DNA from: Funiculus sociatus GB2-C1
GTDB lineage: Bacteria; Cyanobacteriota; Cyanobacteriia; Cyanobacteriales; FACHB-T130
Reading direction: 5' to 3'
Assembly: GCF_039962115.1 (NCBI RefSeq)
Contig: NZ_JAMPKJ010000001.1
Location: 62,001 to 126,000 of the forward strand
Length of the DNA stretch: 64,000 nt
Translations under genes and position numbers: made by a program
The notes under the pieces: generated by a model
Told to the model about the DNA's origin: nothing
Databases searched by the model: none
Seen by the model: the letters and a program-made list of their open reading frames with translations, nothing else
Part shown: positions 25,807 through 34,095 of the stretch, one piece after another
Numbering within the stretch: the stretch's first letter is position 1
How the letters are laid out: the number at the start of each line of letters is the position of its first letter

Positions 25807-26547
25807 ATGATCAGACTCCTCGTGAATTTTCTAGAAGCACTGTTGAACACTTTTTATCGCACTCGTGTATATCCGCGATTTTTTGTCTTAGAAACAGTTG
25901 CTCGCGTTCCCTACTTCGCCTACACCTCAGTCCTGCACCTATATGAAACTATGGGTTGGTGGCGTAAGGCTGACTGGTTAAAAGTCCACTTTGCCGAATC
26001 TTGGAACGAATTACATCACCTGCTAATTGCCGAGTCACTTGGTGGTAATAAATACTGGATTGATCGCTTTGTTGCTCATACGGGAGCCTTCGTTTACTAC
26101 TGGATTATTGTCTTGGTATATATGGTGTCTCCCCGGTCTGCTTATAACTTCATGCAACAGGTGGAAGAACACGCATACCACACTTATGACACTTTTCTGA
26201 AAGAGCATGGCGAGGAACTTAAAACTTTGCCAGCCCCAGAAGTAGCCATCGATTACTACCATAACGGCGACCTGTATTTATTTGATGAATTTCAAACTAT
26301 GCGCGATCCCCAACAACGTCGTCCCCACATCGAAAATCTCTATGATGTGTTTTTTGCTATCCGAGATGACGAATTAGAACACGTCAAAACGATGATTGCT
26401 TGTCAGCAACCCAACGCTCAACAAACTTTCCAGAGTCCTCACAGCGCCAACAAACTACCTCTACCAGAATCAATCAGAGCTGCCATTGACGAGCATACTG
26501 CTAACATTGCACAGCAGGCAGAAAAAGAGCCAGTAGAAATGTCGTAG
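25807..26547 (+). CDS. Plastoquinol terminal oxidase (PTOX/alternative oxidase)
   Basis: The 246-residue protein is a di-iron alternative-oxidase family member of the plastid terminal oxidase type. It moves electrons from plastoquinol to oxygen at the thylakoid or plasma membrane without pumping protons. All four ligand motifs are present: LETVARVPYFAY (Glu29), ESWNELHHLL (Glu68, His71), VEEHAYHTY (Glu120/121) and RDDELEHV (Glu189, His192). One hydrophobic hairpin (about residues 92-108) anchors it in the membrane. AAGAGGAT precedes the ATG. Among cyanobacteria the gene is patchily present and is a safety valve against over-reduction. Confidence 0.93.
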   Translation: MIRLLVNFLEALLNTFYRTRVYPRFFVLETVARVPYFAYTSVLHLYETMGWWRKADWLKVHFAESWNELHHLLIAESLGGNKYWIDRFVAHTGAFVYYWIIVLVYMVSPRSAYNFMQQVEEHAYHTYDTFLKEHGEELKTLPAPEVAIDYYHNGDLYLFDEFQTMRDPQQRRPHIENLYDVFFAIRDDELEHVKTMIACQQPNAQQTFQSPHSANKLPLPESIRAAIDEHTANIAQQAEKEPVEMS

Positions 26548-26686
26548 TTAGTACCCAGAATATTTCTACTACCAGTTAAATTGTTTGGTATCGCAAGTTT
26601 GCTCCCCTTGATCAGGGGAGTTTTTCGCTATCTGTTGCCGATAATTAGCGAAACATTTGCAATTCTCAAGACTACTATTCGCAAAG

Positions 26687-26728
26687 GCGATCGCATCTTC
26701 CCTCTTGTGCAACGATAAGCGTGATCGC
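26687..26728. repeat. 42-bp HIP1-ended repeat, copy A
   Basis: Begins GCGATCGCATCTTCCCTC, continues TTGTGCAACGATAAGC and ends GTGATCGC. It is almost identical to the copy at 28891 (two differences) and clearly related to those at 29464, 28251 and 29534. Confidence 0.75.
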
Positions 26729-26734
26729 CTTGCC

Positions 26735-28186
26735 TTATGGAATTGGTAAGCCTAAAAATTGCAAAGCTGACTTCACCACAGTCACTACTGCTTCACCTAT
26801 CAGACCATTAACAGCAGCATCACCTAGATACTGACCCCACTTCTCTAGCTTGCTCTTGACGGCTGGATCATTATTGGCTTTGATTGCTAAGTCACTAGCG
26901 ACTTTCTGTTGAGCAGCTTCTGGGCTATATCCTTGAGTTCGTTGTTGCTTGAGGAGTTCTTGAATCTCAGCCTCAGCCTCAGCTAATATTTGCTTTTGTT
27001 CAAAAGTATAGTTGTAATTGTTTTGAATGCTTTCCTGGTTGCCTTTAACATCACCAGCCGTATTACCAATAGAGTTTTGATTTCCAGAACTGCCTAAATT
27101 ACCTTGATTAGCAATACTGCCTGGAGAACCAGAGATATAGAAAGTATTGTTAATCTTAGAATTTTCTTGCTCAGCCATTATTTTAATAAATTCTAGTAAA
27201 TTTGTGTTTTCTTTACGCATCAATTTTATCTGTTCATTATAGCAATTTATCACACTATCTTTATCATTTAGCCGTTCTCGCAGATACTTTCGATATTGTT
27301 CATCTTTGTTTTTGAGTGCAAGTTGATACTTCTGCTTGAAAAAGTTCTCAATTTCTGCCTTATCTAGCTCAGGAGGAACACTAATACGAATAACAAAAGC
27401 ACCATCATTCTTGTCCTCAATAGCTTGAATGGATAAAACCTTATCCCCTGCTTCAACCTGTAATTGCTGAAAGGAAACAAGGAATGCTTGCCAATCAATA
27501 CCGTGACGGAATATCAAGTCAACAGTTACTCTAGCTTTTTGGAATAATTTTGTGAACTCTCCAGGCTTAAAGTTTCCGCTATGGGGGCGGCGTTCTTGCT
27601 TGTCATATCGTAAATAAACGTAGTCGCAAATTACATCATCAAAGCTAGTGCGGTCATCAGTGTTTAAAGCTTCAATACAAGCTCCAGTTAATATAGCTCT
27701 CTTAAAATTTGCAGCTAAGCCATGACTATAAGCTAAAAATGCTTCGCTCAGGTTAGCACCCTCAAGATTAGTCGCAATAAGATGTGTCTTAGAAATTTGG
27801 GCTTGGTAGAGATTAGCTTCTCTAAGGTCTGCACTACTTAAATCAGTTTGAGTAAGAAATGCTCCTCTAAGGTCTGCCCTATAAAGGCAAGCTACAGTAA
27901 GATTGGCTTCATGAAGAGATGCTCTACGGAGGTCAGCTCCAGTTAGATCAATTCCAAGAAGGTAACTATTTTGTAAAAAAGACCAAGTAAGTAAGGTTCC
28001 CCTAAGTGACGAACCACCGAAAGAAGAATACCAAAGACATGTTTTGCTGAGGTCAAATCCATCAAGATTAATGCCACTGAAGCTAACATAGCCAAGGTCG
28101 GGACTTACATTAGGGTTCTCTTTCCTCCAGCGATTCCAAACTTCTACTCCCTGCTTAAGTATCTCAAGATGCTCCTCATTCGCCAT
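26735..28186 (-). CDS. Pentapeptide-repeat protein with coiled coil and C-terminal helical module
   Basis: A 483-residue multidomain protein. Residues about 35-155 are pentapeptide repeats (ADLRRASLHEANL, ADLREANLYQA), a right-handed beta-helix that often serves as a protein-binding platform. Then comes a module common behind such repeats in cyanobacteria (CDYVYLRYDKQERRPHSGNF, then FRHGIDWQAFLVSF), followed by a coiled coil (about 285-345). Next is a Gly/Asn-rich linker (FYISGSPGSIANQGN...) and a C-terminal helical segment that ends in a hydrophobic, possibly membrane-active helix (GEAVVTVVKSALQFLG). Similar tails occur on cyanobacterial signalling or conflict-type proteins, so an effector role is possible but unproven. 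Confidence 0.75.
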   Translation of the reverse strand: MANEEHLEILKQGVEVWNRWRKENPNVSPDLGYVSFSGINLDGFDLSKTCLWYSSFGGSSLRGTLLTWSFLQNSYLLGIDLTGADLRRASLHEANLTVACLYRADLRGAFLTQTDLSSADLREANLYQAQISKTHLIATNLEGANLSEAFLAYSHGLAANFKRAILTGACIEALNTDDRTSFDDVICDYVYLRYDKQERRPHSGNFKPGEFTKLFQKARVTVDLIFRHGIDWQAFLVSFQQLQVEAGDKVLSIQAIEDKNDGAFVIRISVPPELDKAEIENFFKQKYQLALKNKDEQYRKYLRERLNDKDSVINCYNEQIKLMRKENTNLLEFIKIMAEQENSKINNTFYISGSPGSIANQGNLGSSGNQNSIGNTAGDVKGNQESIQNNYNYTFEQKQILAEAEAEIQELLKQQRTQGYSPEAAQQKVASDLAIKANNDPAVKSKLEKWGQYLGDAAVNGLIGEAVVTVVKSALQFLGLPIP

Positions 28187-28250
28187 TTAGTTTGAACCCA
28201 CCAGCTTCACCATTACCCCACTATAACTTAGCGCTTTGTTTAGCCACTCG

Positions 28251-28292
28251 TCGCGATCACACCTCTCCTTTTGTGCAAAAATAAACGCGAGC
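28251..28292. repeat. 42-bp HIP1-ended repeat, copy E (diverged)
   Basis: Same length and layout as copy A (CGCGATCAC, CTCTCCTTTTGTGCAA, ATAAACGCGAG) with several changes, including decayed HIP1 ends. Confidence 0.5.
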
Positions 28293-28388
28293 ACGTCCCT
28301 GAGAGCGATCGCGAACAGCTTGCATAGAGTAGGTTGTGACGTGTAACATTGCTTCCGGCTCGATTCTGAATTAGCCTTACATTAGTGC

Positions 28389-28679
28389 ATGAATCTACAA
28401 TTTGAGTGGGATGACCAAAAAGCTAACCTGAATCTCAAAAAGCACAGTGTCAGTTTTGAAGTCGCAAAAACAGTCTTCGATGACCCCCTTGCTTATATCT
28501 TTGATGATGAATTGCACTCTGTCGGTGAGCAACGTGAAATCATTATTGGGCATGATCAAAATAATCGGCTGTTGCTGATCTGTTTTACTCAGAAGGCAAC
28601 AAATGTGATCCGCATCATCAGCGCACGTCTAGCAACCAAGAAAGAACGCAAAGACTATGAAGAATTCACAGGCTTCTGA
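28389..28679 (+). CDS. brnT: BrnT-family toxin (RNase-like)
   Basis: The 96-residue protein carries the BrnT pattern: FEWDDQKANLNLKKHSVSFEVAKTVFDDP near the N-terminus and RIISARLATKKERKDYEEF at the end. BrnT is a RelE-like ribonuclease toxin neutralised by BrnA. The downstream brnA-like gene overlaps it by 23 bp, the usual arrangement. The catalytic-type residues (Lys/His/Arg of the fold) appear intact. Confidence 0.87.
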   Translation: MNLQFEWDDQKANLNLKKHSVSFEVAKTVFDDPLAYIFDDELHSVGEQREIIIGHDQNNRLLLICFTQKATNVIRIISARLATKKERKDYEEFTGF

Positions 28680-28887
28680 ATCTCCGGACAACACAGATAA
28701 CGATCTGCTCCCAGAATACGACTTTGACTATCGCAAAGCTCGTCCTAACCGTTTTGCTACTCAAACAGACAAAGCTGCTGTAACAATCATCCTAGATCCA
28801 GATATTGCTGAGGTTTTCCAGACATCAGAAGCAGTAAATAATGCGCTCCGTGCTTTATTATCTGCAATTCCAAAGACGGTAAAATAA
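28657..28887 (+). CDS. brnA: BrnA-family antitoxin
   Basis: A 76-residue protein read in another frame from within the end of brnT (23-bp overlap). It has the short lead LLPEYDFDYRKARPNRFA and a C-terminal ribbon-helix-helix-like part (VTIILDPDIAEVFQTSEAVNNALRAL). It should bind BrnT and repress the pair's promoter. The coupled reading frames support a working toxin-antitoxin unit. Confidence 0.87.
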   Translation: MKNSQASESPDNTDNDLLPEYDFDYRKARPNRFATQTDKAAVTIILDPDIAEVFQTSEAVNNALRALLSAIPKTVK

Positions 28888-28890
28888 ATG

Positions 28891-28932
28891 GCGATCGCAT
28901 CTTCCCTCTTGGGCAACGATAAGCGCGATCGC
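28891..28932. repeat. 42-bp HIP1-ended repeat, copy B
   Basis: GCGATCGCATCTTCCCTC...GCGATCGC, 40 of 42 bases as in copy A, starting 3 bp after the brnA stop codon. Confidence 0.75.
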
Positions 28933-29003
28933 ACTTTATCCAGCTCTCGACTGAAAGGGAGTACCCACGGTTGTTATAGTTATCTCAAAGCCTCAGAGAG
29001 ATA

Positions 29004-29369
29004 ATGATGCAAATTACGCTCGATCTCCCCGAAGAATTGGTATCGCAACTGAATTCGCTAGGAGACAAACTACCACAAATCTTGGAATTGGGACTGCGTG
29101 AGTTTAACGCAAGTTCTCAAACGGGTTTTGCAGGTGTAGCCGAAATATTGGAATTTTTAGCAACACTTCCCACACCCGAAGAAATTATTGCCCTGCGTCC
29201 CTCCGAAGCACTGCAAGCTCAGATTAGTAGCCTGCTAGAGAACAACCGCACCCAAAGTCTAACGCTTGCTGAAGCACAGAGTTGGGAACAGTATCAGTAC
29301 CTTGAACACTTAATTCGGCTGGCGAAGGCGAAAGCATACCTAAAACTCAAGAAATTGAGTCAAGGATGA
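29004..29369 (+). CDS. Antitoxin-like protein, partner of a dead HNH gene
   Basis: A 121-residue helical protein that opens MQITLDLPEELVSQLNSLGDKLPQ, like the short antitoxins or accessory proteins found before HNH endonucleases in cyanobacteria. Its C-terminus is a basic helix (RLAKAKAYLKLKKL). Its stop overlaps the ATG of an HNH gene remnant (ATGA), so the two were coupled. With the HNH gene broken, this may be a leftover antitoxin. Either of the first two ATGs may be used. Confidence 0.6.
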   Translation: MMQITLDLPEELVSQLNSLGDKLPQILELGLREFNASSQTGFAGVAEILEFLATLPTPEEIIALRPSEALQAQISSLLENNRTQSLTLAEAQSWEQYQYLEHLIRLAKAKAYLKLKKLSQG

Positions 29370-29434
29370 GCAGCACGTATATCCCATCCGCGCTACGACG
29401 CCTCATTTACGATCATGCGAAAGGATGCTGCTAA
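29366..29434 (+). pseudogene. HNH endonuclease remnant with early nonsense codon
   Basis: The frame starts at ATG 29366, overlapping the previous stop, and reads MSSTYIPSALRRLIYDHAKGCC, the standard start of a cyanobacterial HNH endonuclease family. It is followed by TAA (29432-29434) where the family has a Glu in CCEYC. After the stop, tgc follows for the next Cys, then similarity is lost at once and the repeat copy C begins at 29464. Only the N-terminal zinc-ribbon lead survives. Confidence 0.7.
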
Positions 29435-29463
29435 TATTGCCGGATGTCGGACGGTGAGCATAA

Positions 29464-29505
29464 CCGATCGCATCTTCCCTCCTGTGCAACCATAAATGCG
29501 ATCGC
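29464..29505. repeat. 42-bp HIP1-ended repeat, copy C
   Basis: CCGATCGCATCTTCCCTCCTG...ATGCGATCGC, same register as copies A and B with a handful of changes. It lies in the region where the HNH gene has been lost. Confidence 0.7.
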
Positions 29506-29533
29506 ACTTTTTCCTCTTCTACAAGGCTCCCGC

Positions 29534-29574
29534 GCGATCGCATTTTCTCCTCTGCATTAAAGGAAAGCGATCGC
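29534..29574. repeat. HIP1-ended repeat, diverged copy D
   Basis: GCGATCGCATTTTCTCCTCTGCA...AAGCGATCGC, 41 bases. The ends and the CATNTTC...CTC core follow copies A-C; the middle is diverged. Confidence 0.5.
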
Positions 29575-29679
29575 TCTATCTCATTCCCAAGAGTATCAAA
29601 TTACTATCAGAGGATAGATAATTCCTCGGACTTCTAGAGTGTAAGTTAATTAAAAGATGTAAAAATATTAACTGAAACT

Positions 29680-30456
29680 ATGCCAGTAAAGAGCAGAGAA
29701 GGTTCATCCACAAACCAAATGAGTGAAGCGATCGCTACAGCAACTCAAATGGCTGCTTGTGCGGCTAAGTGGGGTTCTAATGTAGCAATGGTTACAGCAG
29801 AAGAGATTACAAATACTACTACTGCTGTCAGCAAGTCGGCGGTACCTGCGGCTGTGCAATTCGTGGAGCAGGGGACGGAAACGGTAGGCAAAATCGTTAC
29901 TCCTATCGCTGAAAATCCGTTAATCAAATATGCTGCCAAAGTACCAGGCATTAATGTGTTAATGACTGCCCTCGGTCAGGTTGATGTCCAAAAGGCTCAG
30001 AATGAGGTAGACAAGCTGCGACAAGAATATCCTCTAGAAAAACCTGAGCAACTGGCTCACCGAATCATGGTCGATACTGCCCTGAAAGCGGGGGGAATTG
30101 GATTAGCTACTAACTTTTTGCCTCCTTTAGCGCTTGCTTTGTTCGGGATCGAGCTAGCTGCGATCGCAGCACTGCAATCTGAGATGATCTATCGCATTGC
30201 TGCGGCATACGGATTTCCGCTAAAAGATCCCACACGCCGGGGCGAAGTCTTGGTAATTTTCGGTTTGTCTGTGGGAAGTTCTGGAGTCCTCAAAGGCGGG
30301 CTGAGTTTTGTAGAAATCCTGCCTGTAATCGGTGCTGTGGTTGGAGCGTCGAGTAACGCTAGTTTGATTTACACTCTAGGATATGTTGCCAGCCGCTTCT
30401 ATGAAGCAAAGAAAAATTCTGCTGCAAGTAGCGCAGGTGTCACGACGACAGGCTAA
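29680..30456 (+). CDS. DUF697 (YcjF-like) membrane-associated protein
   Basis: The 258-residue protein has a helical Ala/Thr-rich N-terminal part (about 15-120) and a C-terminal domain like DUF697. The latter has hydrophobic helices around NFLPPLALALFGIELAAIAA, then MIYRIAAAYGFPL and a Gly-rich helix pair (GLSVGSSGVLKGGLS, LPVIGAVVGASSN). DUF697 helices often sit behind GTPase domains in the membrane; no GTPase is fused here. It probably acts at the membrane, function unknown. It closes the accessory patch and is followed by a broken trhO piece on the other strand. Confidence 0.65.
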   Translation: MPVKSREGSSTNQMSEAIATATQMAACAAKWGSNVAMVTAEEITNTTTAVSKSAVPAAVQFVEQGTETVGKIVTPIAENPLIKYAAKVPGINVLMTALGQVDVQKAQNEVDKLRQEYPLEKPEQLAHRIMVDTALKAGGIGLATNFLPPLALALFGIELAAIAALQSEMIYRIAAAYGFPLKDPTRRGEVLVIFGLSVGSSGVLKGGLSFVEILPVIGAVVGASSNASLIYTLGYVASRFYEAKKNSAASSAGVTTTG

Positions 30457-30497
30457 GCAGCCAATCCTAGCAGTGATGTTGTTGCTTCCTATCGTAC

Positions 30498-30645
30498 TCA
30501 TTTCTCTTGCGTGAGGCGATCGCAACAATAGGGACAGGAAATGTCTTGTTGATAATGAGGGGAAGTTTTTTCAGCTTCCGAGATGGCATGACCGCAACTG
30601 GGACACATTTGGTGAGTTCCTAGCGAATGCCGCCAGTGCAGAATA
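30498..30645 (-). pseudogene. trhO: trhO fragment with internal deletion
   Basis: On the minus strand the piece reads FCTGGIR (catalytic loop), jumps directly at about 30621 to the C-terminal region (QMCPSCGHAISEAEKTSPHY and [13 protein letters not shown]) and stops at 30498. Both parts match the intact trhO gene at 32292-33116 closely, but the stretch between them is missing. It lies 42 bp past the end of the adenylate cyclase gene, on the side opposite to the intact trhO. Confidence 0.8.
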
Positions 30646-30687
30646 AACTAACTCTCCCACTCTTACGGGCAATAACCTTTGCTCTCA

Positions 30688-32238
30688 CTAAGCCCCAATT
30701 CTTGTATTTGCAAAGGAGCCAACGAGCCAATATGTCACCATTTCTCCCTTCCCTTTGACTTTGATAGCGCCTCGTTTTTGGAACACATACTTATCCTTGA
30801 GTCGCTCATAGGTGGCTTCCGTCACCTGAATGCTTCCTGCTTGACCGGAAGACTCCATGCGCGAAGCAATATTGACAGCATCTCCCCACAAGTCATAGAT
30901 AAATTTCTTCGTGCCAATGACTCCAGCGATAACAATGCCTGTATTAATACCAATGCGGATTTGAACGTTCACACCTCCTTCGGTTCGCAAGCGCTCGATC
31001 GCAGCTTGCATTGCCAGTGCCATATCTGCGATCGCTTCGGCATGATCGGCTCTCGGAAGTGGTAGCCCAGCGGCTACCATGTAGGCATCGCCAATCGTCT
31101 TGATTTTTTCTAATCCCAACTGTTGAGCCAGTGCGTCGAAAGTGCAAAAAATCTGATTGAGTAAGTTAACCAGCTCAATCGGTTTTAAGCGAGCCGATAG
31201 GGGCGTAAACCCAACAAGATCGGCAAACATAATTGTCACCTCGTTGAATTGTTCAGCGATCGCAGCTGGATTTTGTTTGAGCTGCTTGGCGATTGCCTCT
31301 GGCAAAATATTGAGCAATAACTCTTCTGACTTTTGCGCGGAGTCCGCCAGTTGCTCTATGGCTTGTTCGAGTCGATCGGATTGTACTAAGATCGATTTCT
31401 CAAAAACATCTAGCAACTGCGTTAAAGTCACTACCTGGGATTTAAGCTGCGCTACCTCACGCTCAGTGTTTCTTGTGAATATTTGCCTAGAGGCTGGAGC
31501 AGATTCATCTTTTTGAGCGAAGACAGCTCCTCGATCGAAGGGCAGCAGTGCTGTCTTTACATTAAGCGCCAGAGTGCTGAACATCTGAGCCGTGCTATGA
31601 GGAATCTGGACTTTCAAGAACATGATGATTGCAAACAGATTGCCCGAAGGCAATAGACCACCAAACCCCAACACAGACTTGATTCCGAATGGAATCACAA
31701 AAGAGTCCTGGGCGGGAATATAGGGGTTGCCAATCGCTTCAGGCACATAGAAAACGTTGTATTTCCTTTGCTCGATTTCTACTAAAAGATTCGGGTCAGG
31801 GTTGATAACTGTTTTTATATCTAAGCCAAGCTGTCTGATGAGTTGTGAGATCATCGGCATCTGAGCGACTACAGATTCGCTTGCCAGTGGAATAGCCTTG
31901 TGTCCAACGGATGTGTGTCTTGAGTTCCATTCCGTTTGTTCTCCTACCGTTGCCAGTGGAGTCATGCACTTCATGGCAGGCAAAGGGGGATATTCGCCCA
32001 ACATACTACGGGCATACTCGGCAAGTTCGGCTTCTAAGTCTTCATAAGGGTGAGTTTTGAACAAACGGACGAGGGCGCAGGATTTCTCACCAGTTAACTT
32101 AGTACAGAAATTTTCGTAAAGATACCTAACAATTCTGTTACTCGCCTCTTCCATACTTTCAGCCCCCAAGCCGAACTGGCGTAGAGCCAACCCGCATTCC
32201 ACCATGTCCCTTAAAGTGAATCTCGTCAAGTCGTACAT
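30688..32238 (-). CDS. Class III adenylate cyclase with N-terminal sensory region
   Basis: From the ATG at 32238 (GAGGAAG just upstream; a longer frame to 32322 lacks this) the protein has 516 residues. The first 300 form an uncharacterised sensor region. A coiled coil (about 275-315) leads to the cyclase domain, with metal Asp in VTIMFADLVGFTP and in the KTIGDAYMVAAG block, and NIASRM with the transition-state Asn and Arg. The adenine-choosing Lys (EKIKTIGD) and Asp (YDLWGD) are both present, so it should make cAMP rather than cGMP. No membrane segment is seen. A Crp-family gene about 1 kb upstream could read out cAMP (inference). Confidence 0.9.
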   Translation of the reverse strand: MYDLTRFTLRDMVECGLALRQFGLGAESMEEASNRIVRYLYENFCTKLTGEKSCALVRLFKTHPYEDLEAELAEYARSMLGEYPPLPAMKCMTPLATVGEQTEWNSRHTSVGHKAIPLASESVVAQMPMISQLIRQLGLDIKTVINPDPNLLVEIEQRKYNVFYVPEAIGNPYIPAQDSFVIPFGIKSVLGFGGLLPSGNLFAIIMFLKVQIPHSTAQMFSTLALNVKTALLPFDRGAVFAQKDESAPASRQIFTRNTEREVAQLKSQVVTLTQLLDVFEKSILVQSDRLEQAIEQLADSAQKSEELLLNILPEAIAKQLKQNPAAIAEQFNEVTIMFADLVGFTPLSARLKPIELVNLLNQIFCTFDALAQQLGLEKIKTIGDAYMVAAGLPLPRADHAEAIADMALAMQAAIERLRTEGGVNVQIRIGINTGIVIAGVIGTKKFIYDLWGDAVNIASRMESSGQAGSIQVTEATYERLKDKYVFQKRGAIKVKGKGEMVTYWLVGSFANTRIGA

Positions 32239-32291
32239 CTGACTTCCTCGTCGATTTGGAAATTGGGGTGCTGTTGAATACCGCTCTTGTG

Positions 32292-33116
32292 TCAAACTGG
32301 GCGATCGCAACAGTAGGGACAAGAAACATTCTCTTGATAATGAGGTGAAGTCTTATCAGCTTCCGAGATGGGATGCCCGCAACTGCGGCACATTTGGTGG
32401 GTTCCTGCTGCCAAACCTTCACGGACAGCGACACGTTGATCGAAGACAAAACATTCCCCTTCCCACAAACTTTCTTCTGGTGGAATTTCCTCTAAATACT
32501 TGAGAATGCCGCCCTTGAGGTGATAGACCTCTTGGAACCCTTGAGCCATCATAAATGATGTCGCTTTTTCACAGCGAATGCCGCCAGTGCAGAATAGGGC
32601 AACCTTTTTGTGTTTGCTGGGATTGAGATCGTTGCGAACGTAGTGGGGAAATTGGCGGAATGAGGCAGTTTTGGGATTTTGCGCTCCTTTAAAGCTACCA
32701 ATAGACACCTCATAATCGTTGCGGGTGTCAATAATCGTTACTTCTGGATCTGAAATCAGCTCATTCCACTCCTTCGGACTGACATAGGTGCCGACGCGAT
32801 CGCTTGGATCGATTTGGGGCAATCCCAATGTGACAATTTCTTTCTTCAACCGCACCTTCATCCGGTCAAATGGTGGAGAATCGGCATAAGACTCTTTATG
32901 CTCTAAGTCAACCAGACGCGGATCGGAGCGTAAAAACGATAGCACCGAGTCAATTGCCTGACGCGATCCTGCAATCGTCCCGTTAATGCCTTCTGCTGCA
33001 AGCAATATCGTCCCTCTAATACCCTGTACTTCGCAGTGCAATAACAAGGGATATCGCTTCTCGGCAAAGTCCGGCAACTTGACGAATTTATAGAAAGTTA
33101 CAACAACTTGGCTCAT
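32292..33116 (-). CDS. trhO: tRNA U34 hydroxylase TrhO (rhodanese family)
   Basis: The 274-residue protein is a YceA/TrhO-type rhodanese that makes 5-hydroxyuridine at tRNA position 34 together with other enzymes. The N-terminal ferredoxin-like part reads [14 protein letters not shown]. The rhodanese domain has the catalytic loop [10 protein letters not shown], and the C-terminus carries two CxxC pairs (CRSCG, CPYCC). The ATG at 33116 follows GAGGGGG; the TTG four codons upstream is an unlikely start. It lies upstream of, and on the same strand as, the adenylate cyclase. A broken second copy lies beyond that gene. Confidence 0.92.
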   Translation of the reverse strand: MSQVVVTFYKFVKLPDFAEKRYPLLLHCEVQGIRGTILLAAEGINGTIAGSRQAIDSVLSFLRSDPRLVDLEHKESYADSPPFDRMKVRLKKEIVTLGLPQIDPSDRVGTYVSPKEWNELISDPEVTIIDTRNDYEVSIGSFKGAQNPKTASFRQFPHYVRNDLNPSKHKKVALFCTGGIRCEKATSFMMAQGFQEVYHLKGGILKYLEEIPPEESLWEGECFVFDQRVAVREGLAAGTHQMCRSCGHPISEADKTSPHYQENVSCPYCCDRPV

Positions 33117-33287
33117 TTTCCCCCTCAACCCGAAGGAGTAGAAATATTTTCCTCTGGTTTCCCATCTAACCTAACAAAGGAAGCTTTACGATGGCTTGCG
33201 TCTAGATATTTTTTCCTTTACCCCCTTTACTCATAGAAAGATATGAGCTACTATAACAAAAGTGGGTTTAGTTCCTACTGAAATTTC

Positions 33288-33360
33288 GGGGGTTTAGCTC
33301 AGTTGGTAGAGCGCCTGCTTTGCAAGCAGGATGTCAGCGGTTCGAGTCCGCTAACCTCCA
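33288..33360 (+). tRNA. tRNA-Ala (UGC anticodon)
   Basis: A complete 73-base cloverleaf: acceptor GGGGGTT pairing AACCTCC (one G-U), D-arm AGCTCAGTTGGTAGAGC, anticodon stem CCTGC/GCAGG with the loop TTTGCAA (anticodon TGC at 33321-33323), and T-arm with GGTTCGAGTCC. CCA is not encoded. TATAAC at 33252-33257 may be its -10 box. Confidence 0.97.
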
Positions 33361-33372
33361 TTTCGCACTCTC

Positions 33373-34077
33373 TCAAGCATGGAGTTCTGAGGTGCCGGAA
33401 GCGATCGCTTCTAATTTTTCAGCATCCAACACTGTAATCTTACCACCGCGACTGTAAGCCACAACCGACTTCAAACTCTTGAACATTCGCACGCACTCCT
33501 CGTAAGTGATGCCAATACTCCGCGCTATTTGATAATAGGAAAGCTTCACCTTCAAAGATGCGCCAGTGGGGGTTGGTTCGGTTCCTTGAGATGCAAAATA
33601 CTGAATAAACCGCGCTAAGCGTACAATTGCCCTTTCAGAAACCAATCCATGCACTGTGTCATGGAGTTGTTGCAATCGAGAATTGAAAACCATCAGCATT
33701 CGCAGGGAAATTTCTGGGGTTTGCCTAATTGCTTCTAAGAGGGCATCTCGTTGTACTGTAAGAATTATTGAATCAAGTTCAGCTGTCACCATCGCCGGAG
33801 AAATTCCATCACCCAATAAGGCGGGTGCGGCGAAAATTTCCCCCGGTGGTAGGGTACGCAGAATCGTTTCTTTGCCTGTTGTTGCAGTTTTGGTGATTTG
33901 CAAAGAGCCACCCAGCAGGGCGTATAGTTTAGGAGGTAAGCGATCGCCTTCATGTAAGACTATCTCCCCTTTGCTGTATTTCTGTACTTGGGTGTAAGGT
34001 TGTAAATGTTCTAATTCCGCAGGAGTTAGATCCACAAAAACCCGAATCTCAGAAAGTTGCTCGACTGTTGCCTGCAT
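33373..34077 (-). CDS. Crp/Fnr-family transcriptional regulator
   Basis: A 234-residue regulator with an N-terminal cyclic-nucleotide-binding-type barrel (about residues 10-120, containing GEIVLHEGDRLP and TLPPGEIFAAPALLG). A long dimer helix and a C-terminal HTH (about 150-225; YYQIARSIGITYEECVRMFKSL) follow. The typical cAMP-binding Arg/Ser loop is not obvious, so the effector may differ from cAMP. It is 18 bp upstream of nothing else on its strand except the dehydratase-like gene behind it, which could share its transcript. Confidence 0.88.
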   Translation of the reverse strand: MQATVEQLSEIRVFVDLTPAELEHLQPYTQVQKYSKGEIVLHEGDRLPPKLYALLGGSLQITKTATTGKETILRTLPPGEIFAAPALLGDGISPAMVTAELDSIILTVQRDALLEAIRQTPEISLRMLMVFNSRLQQLHDTVHGLVSERAIVRLARFIQYFASQGTEPTPTGASLKVKLSYYQIARSIGITYEECVRMFKSLKSVVAYSRGGKITVLDAEKLEAIASGTSELHA

Positions 34078-34095
34078 TATCTCTTAATGTTACTT

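Noticed and set aside
26687-29574. CRISPR array
   Set aside because: The 42-bp copies are unevenly spaced, diverged and separated by genes, with no cas genes in the window.
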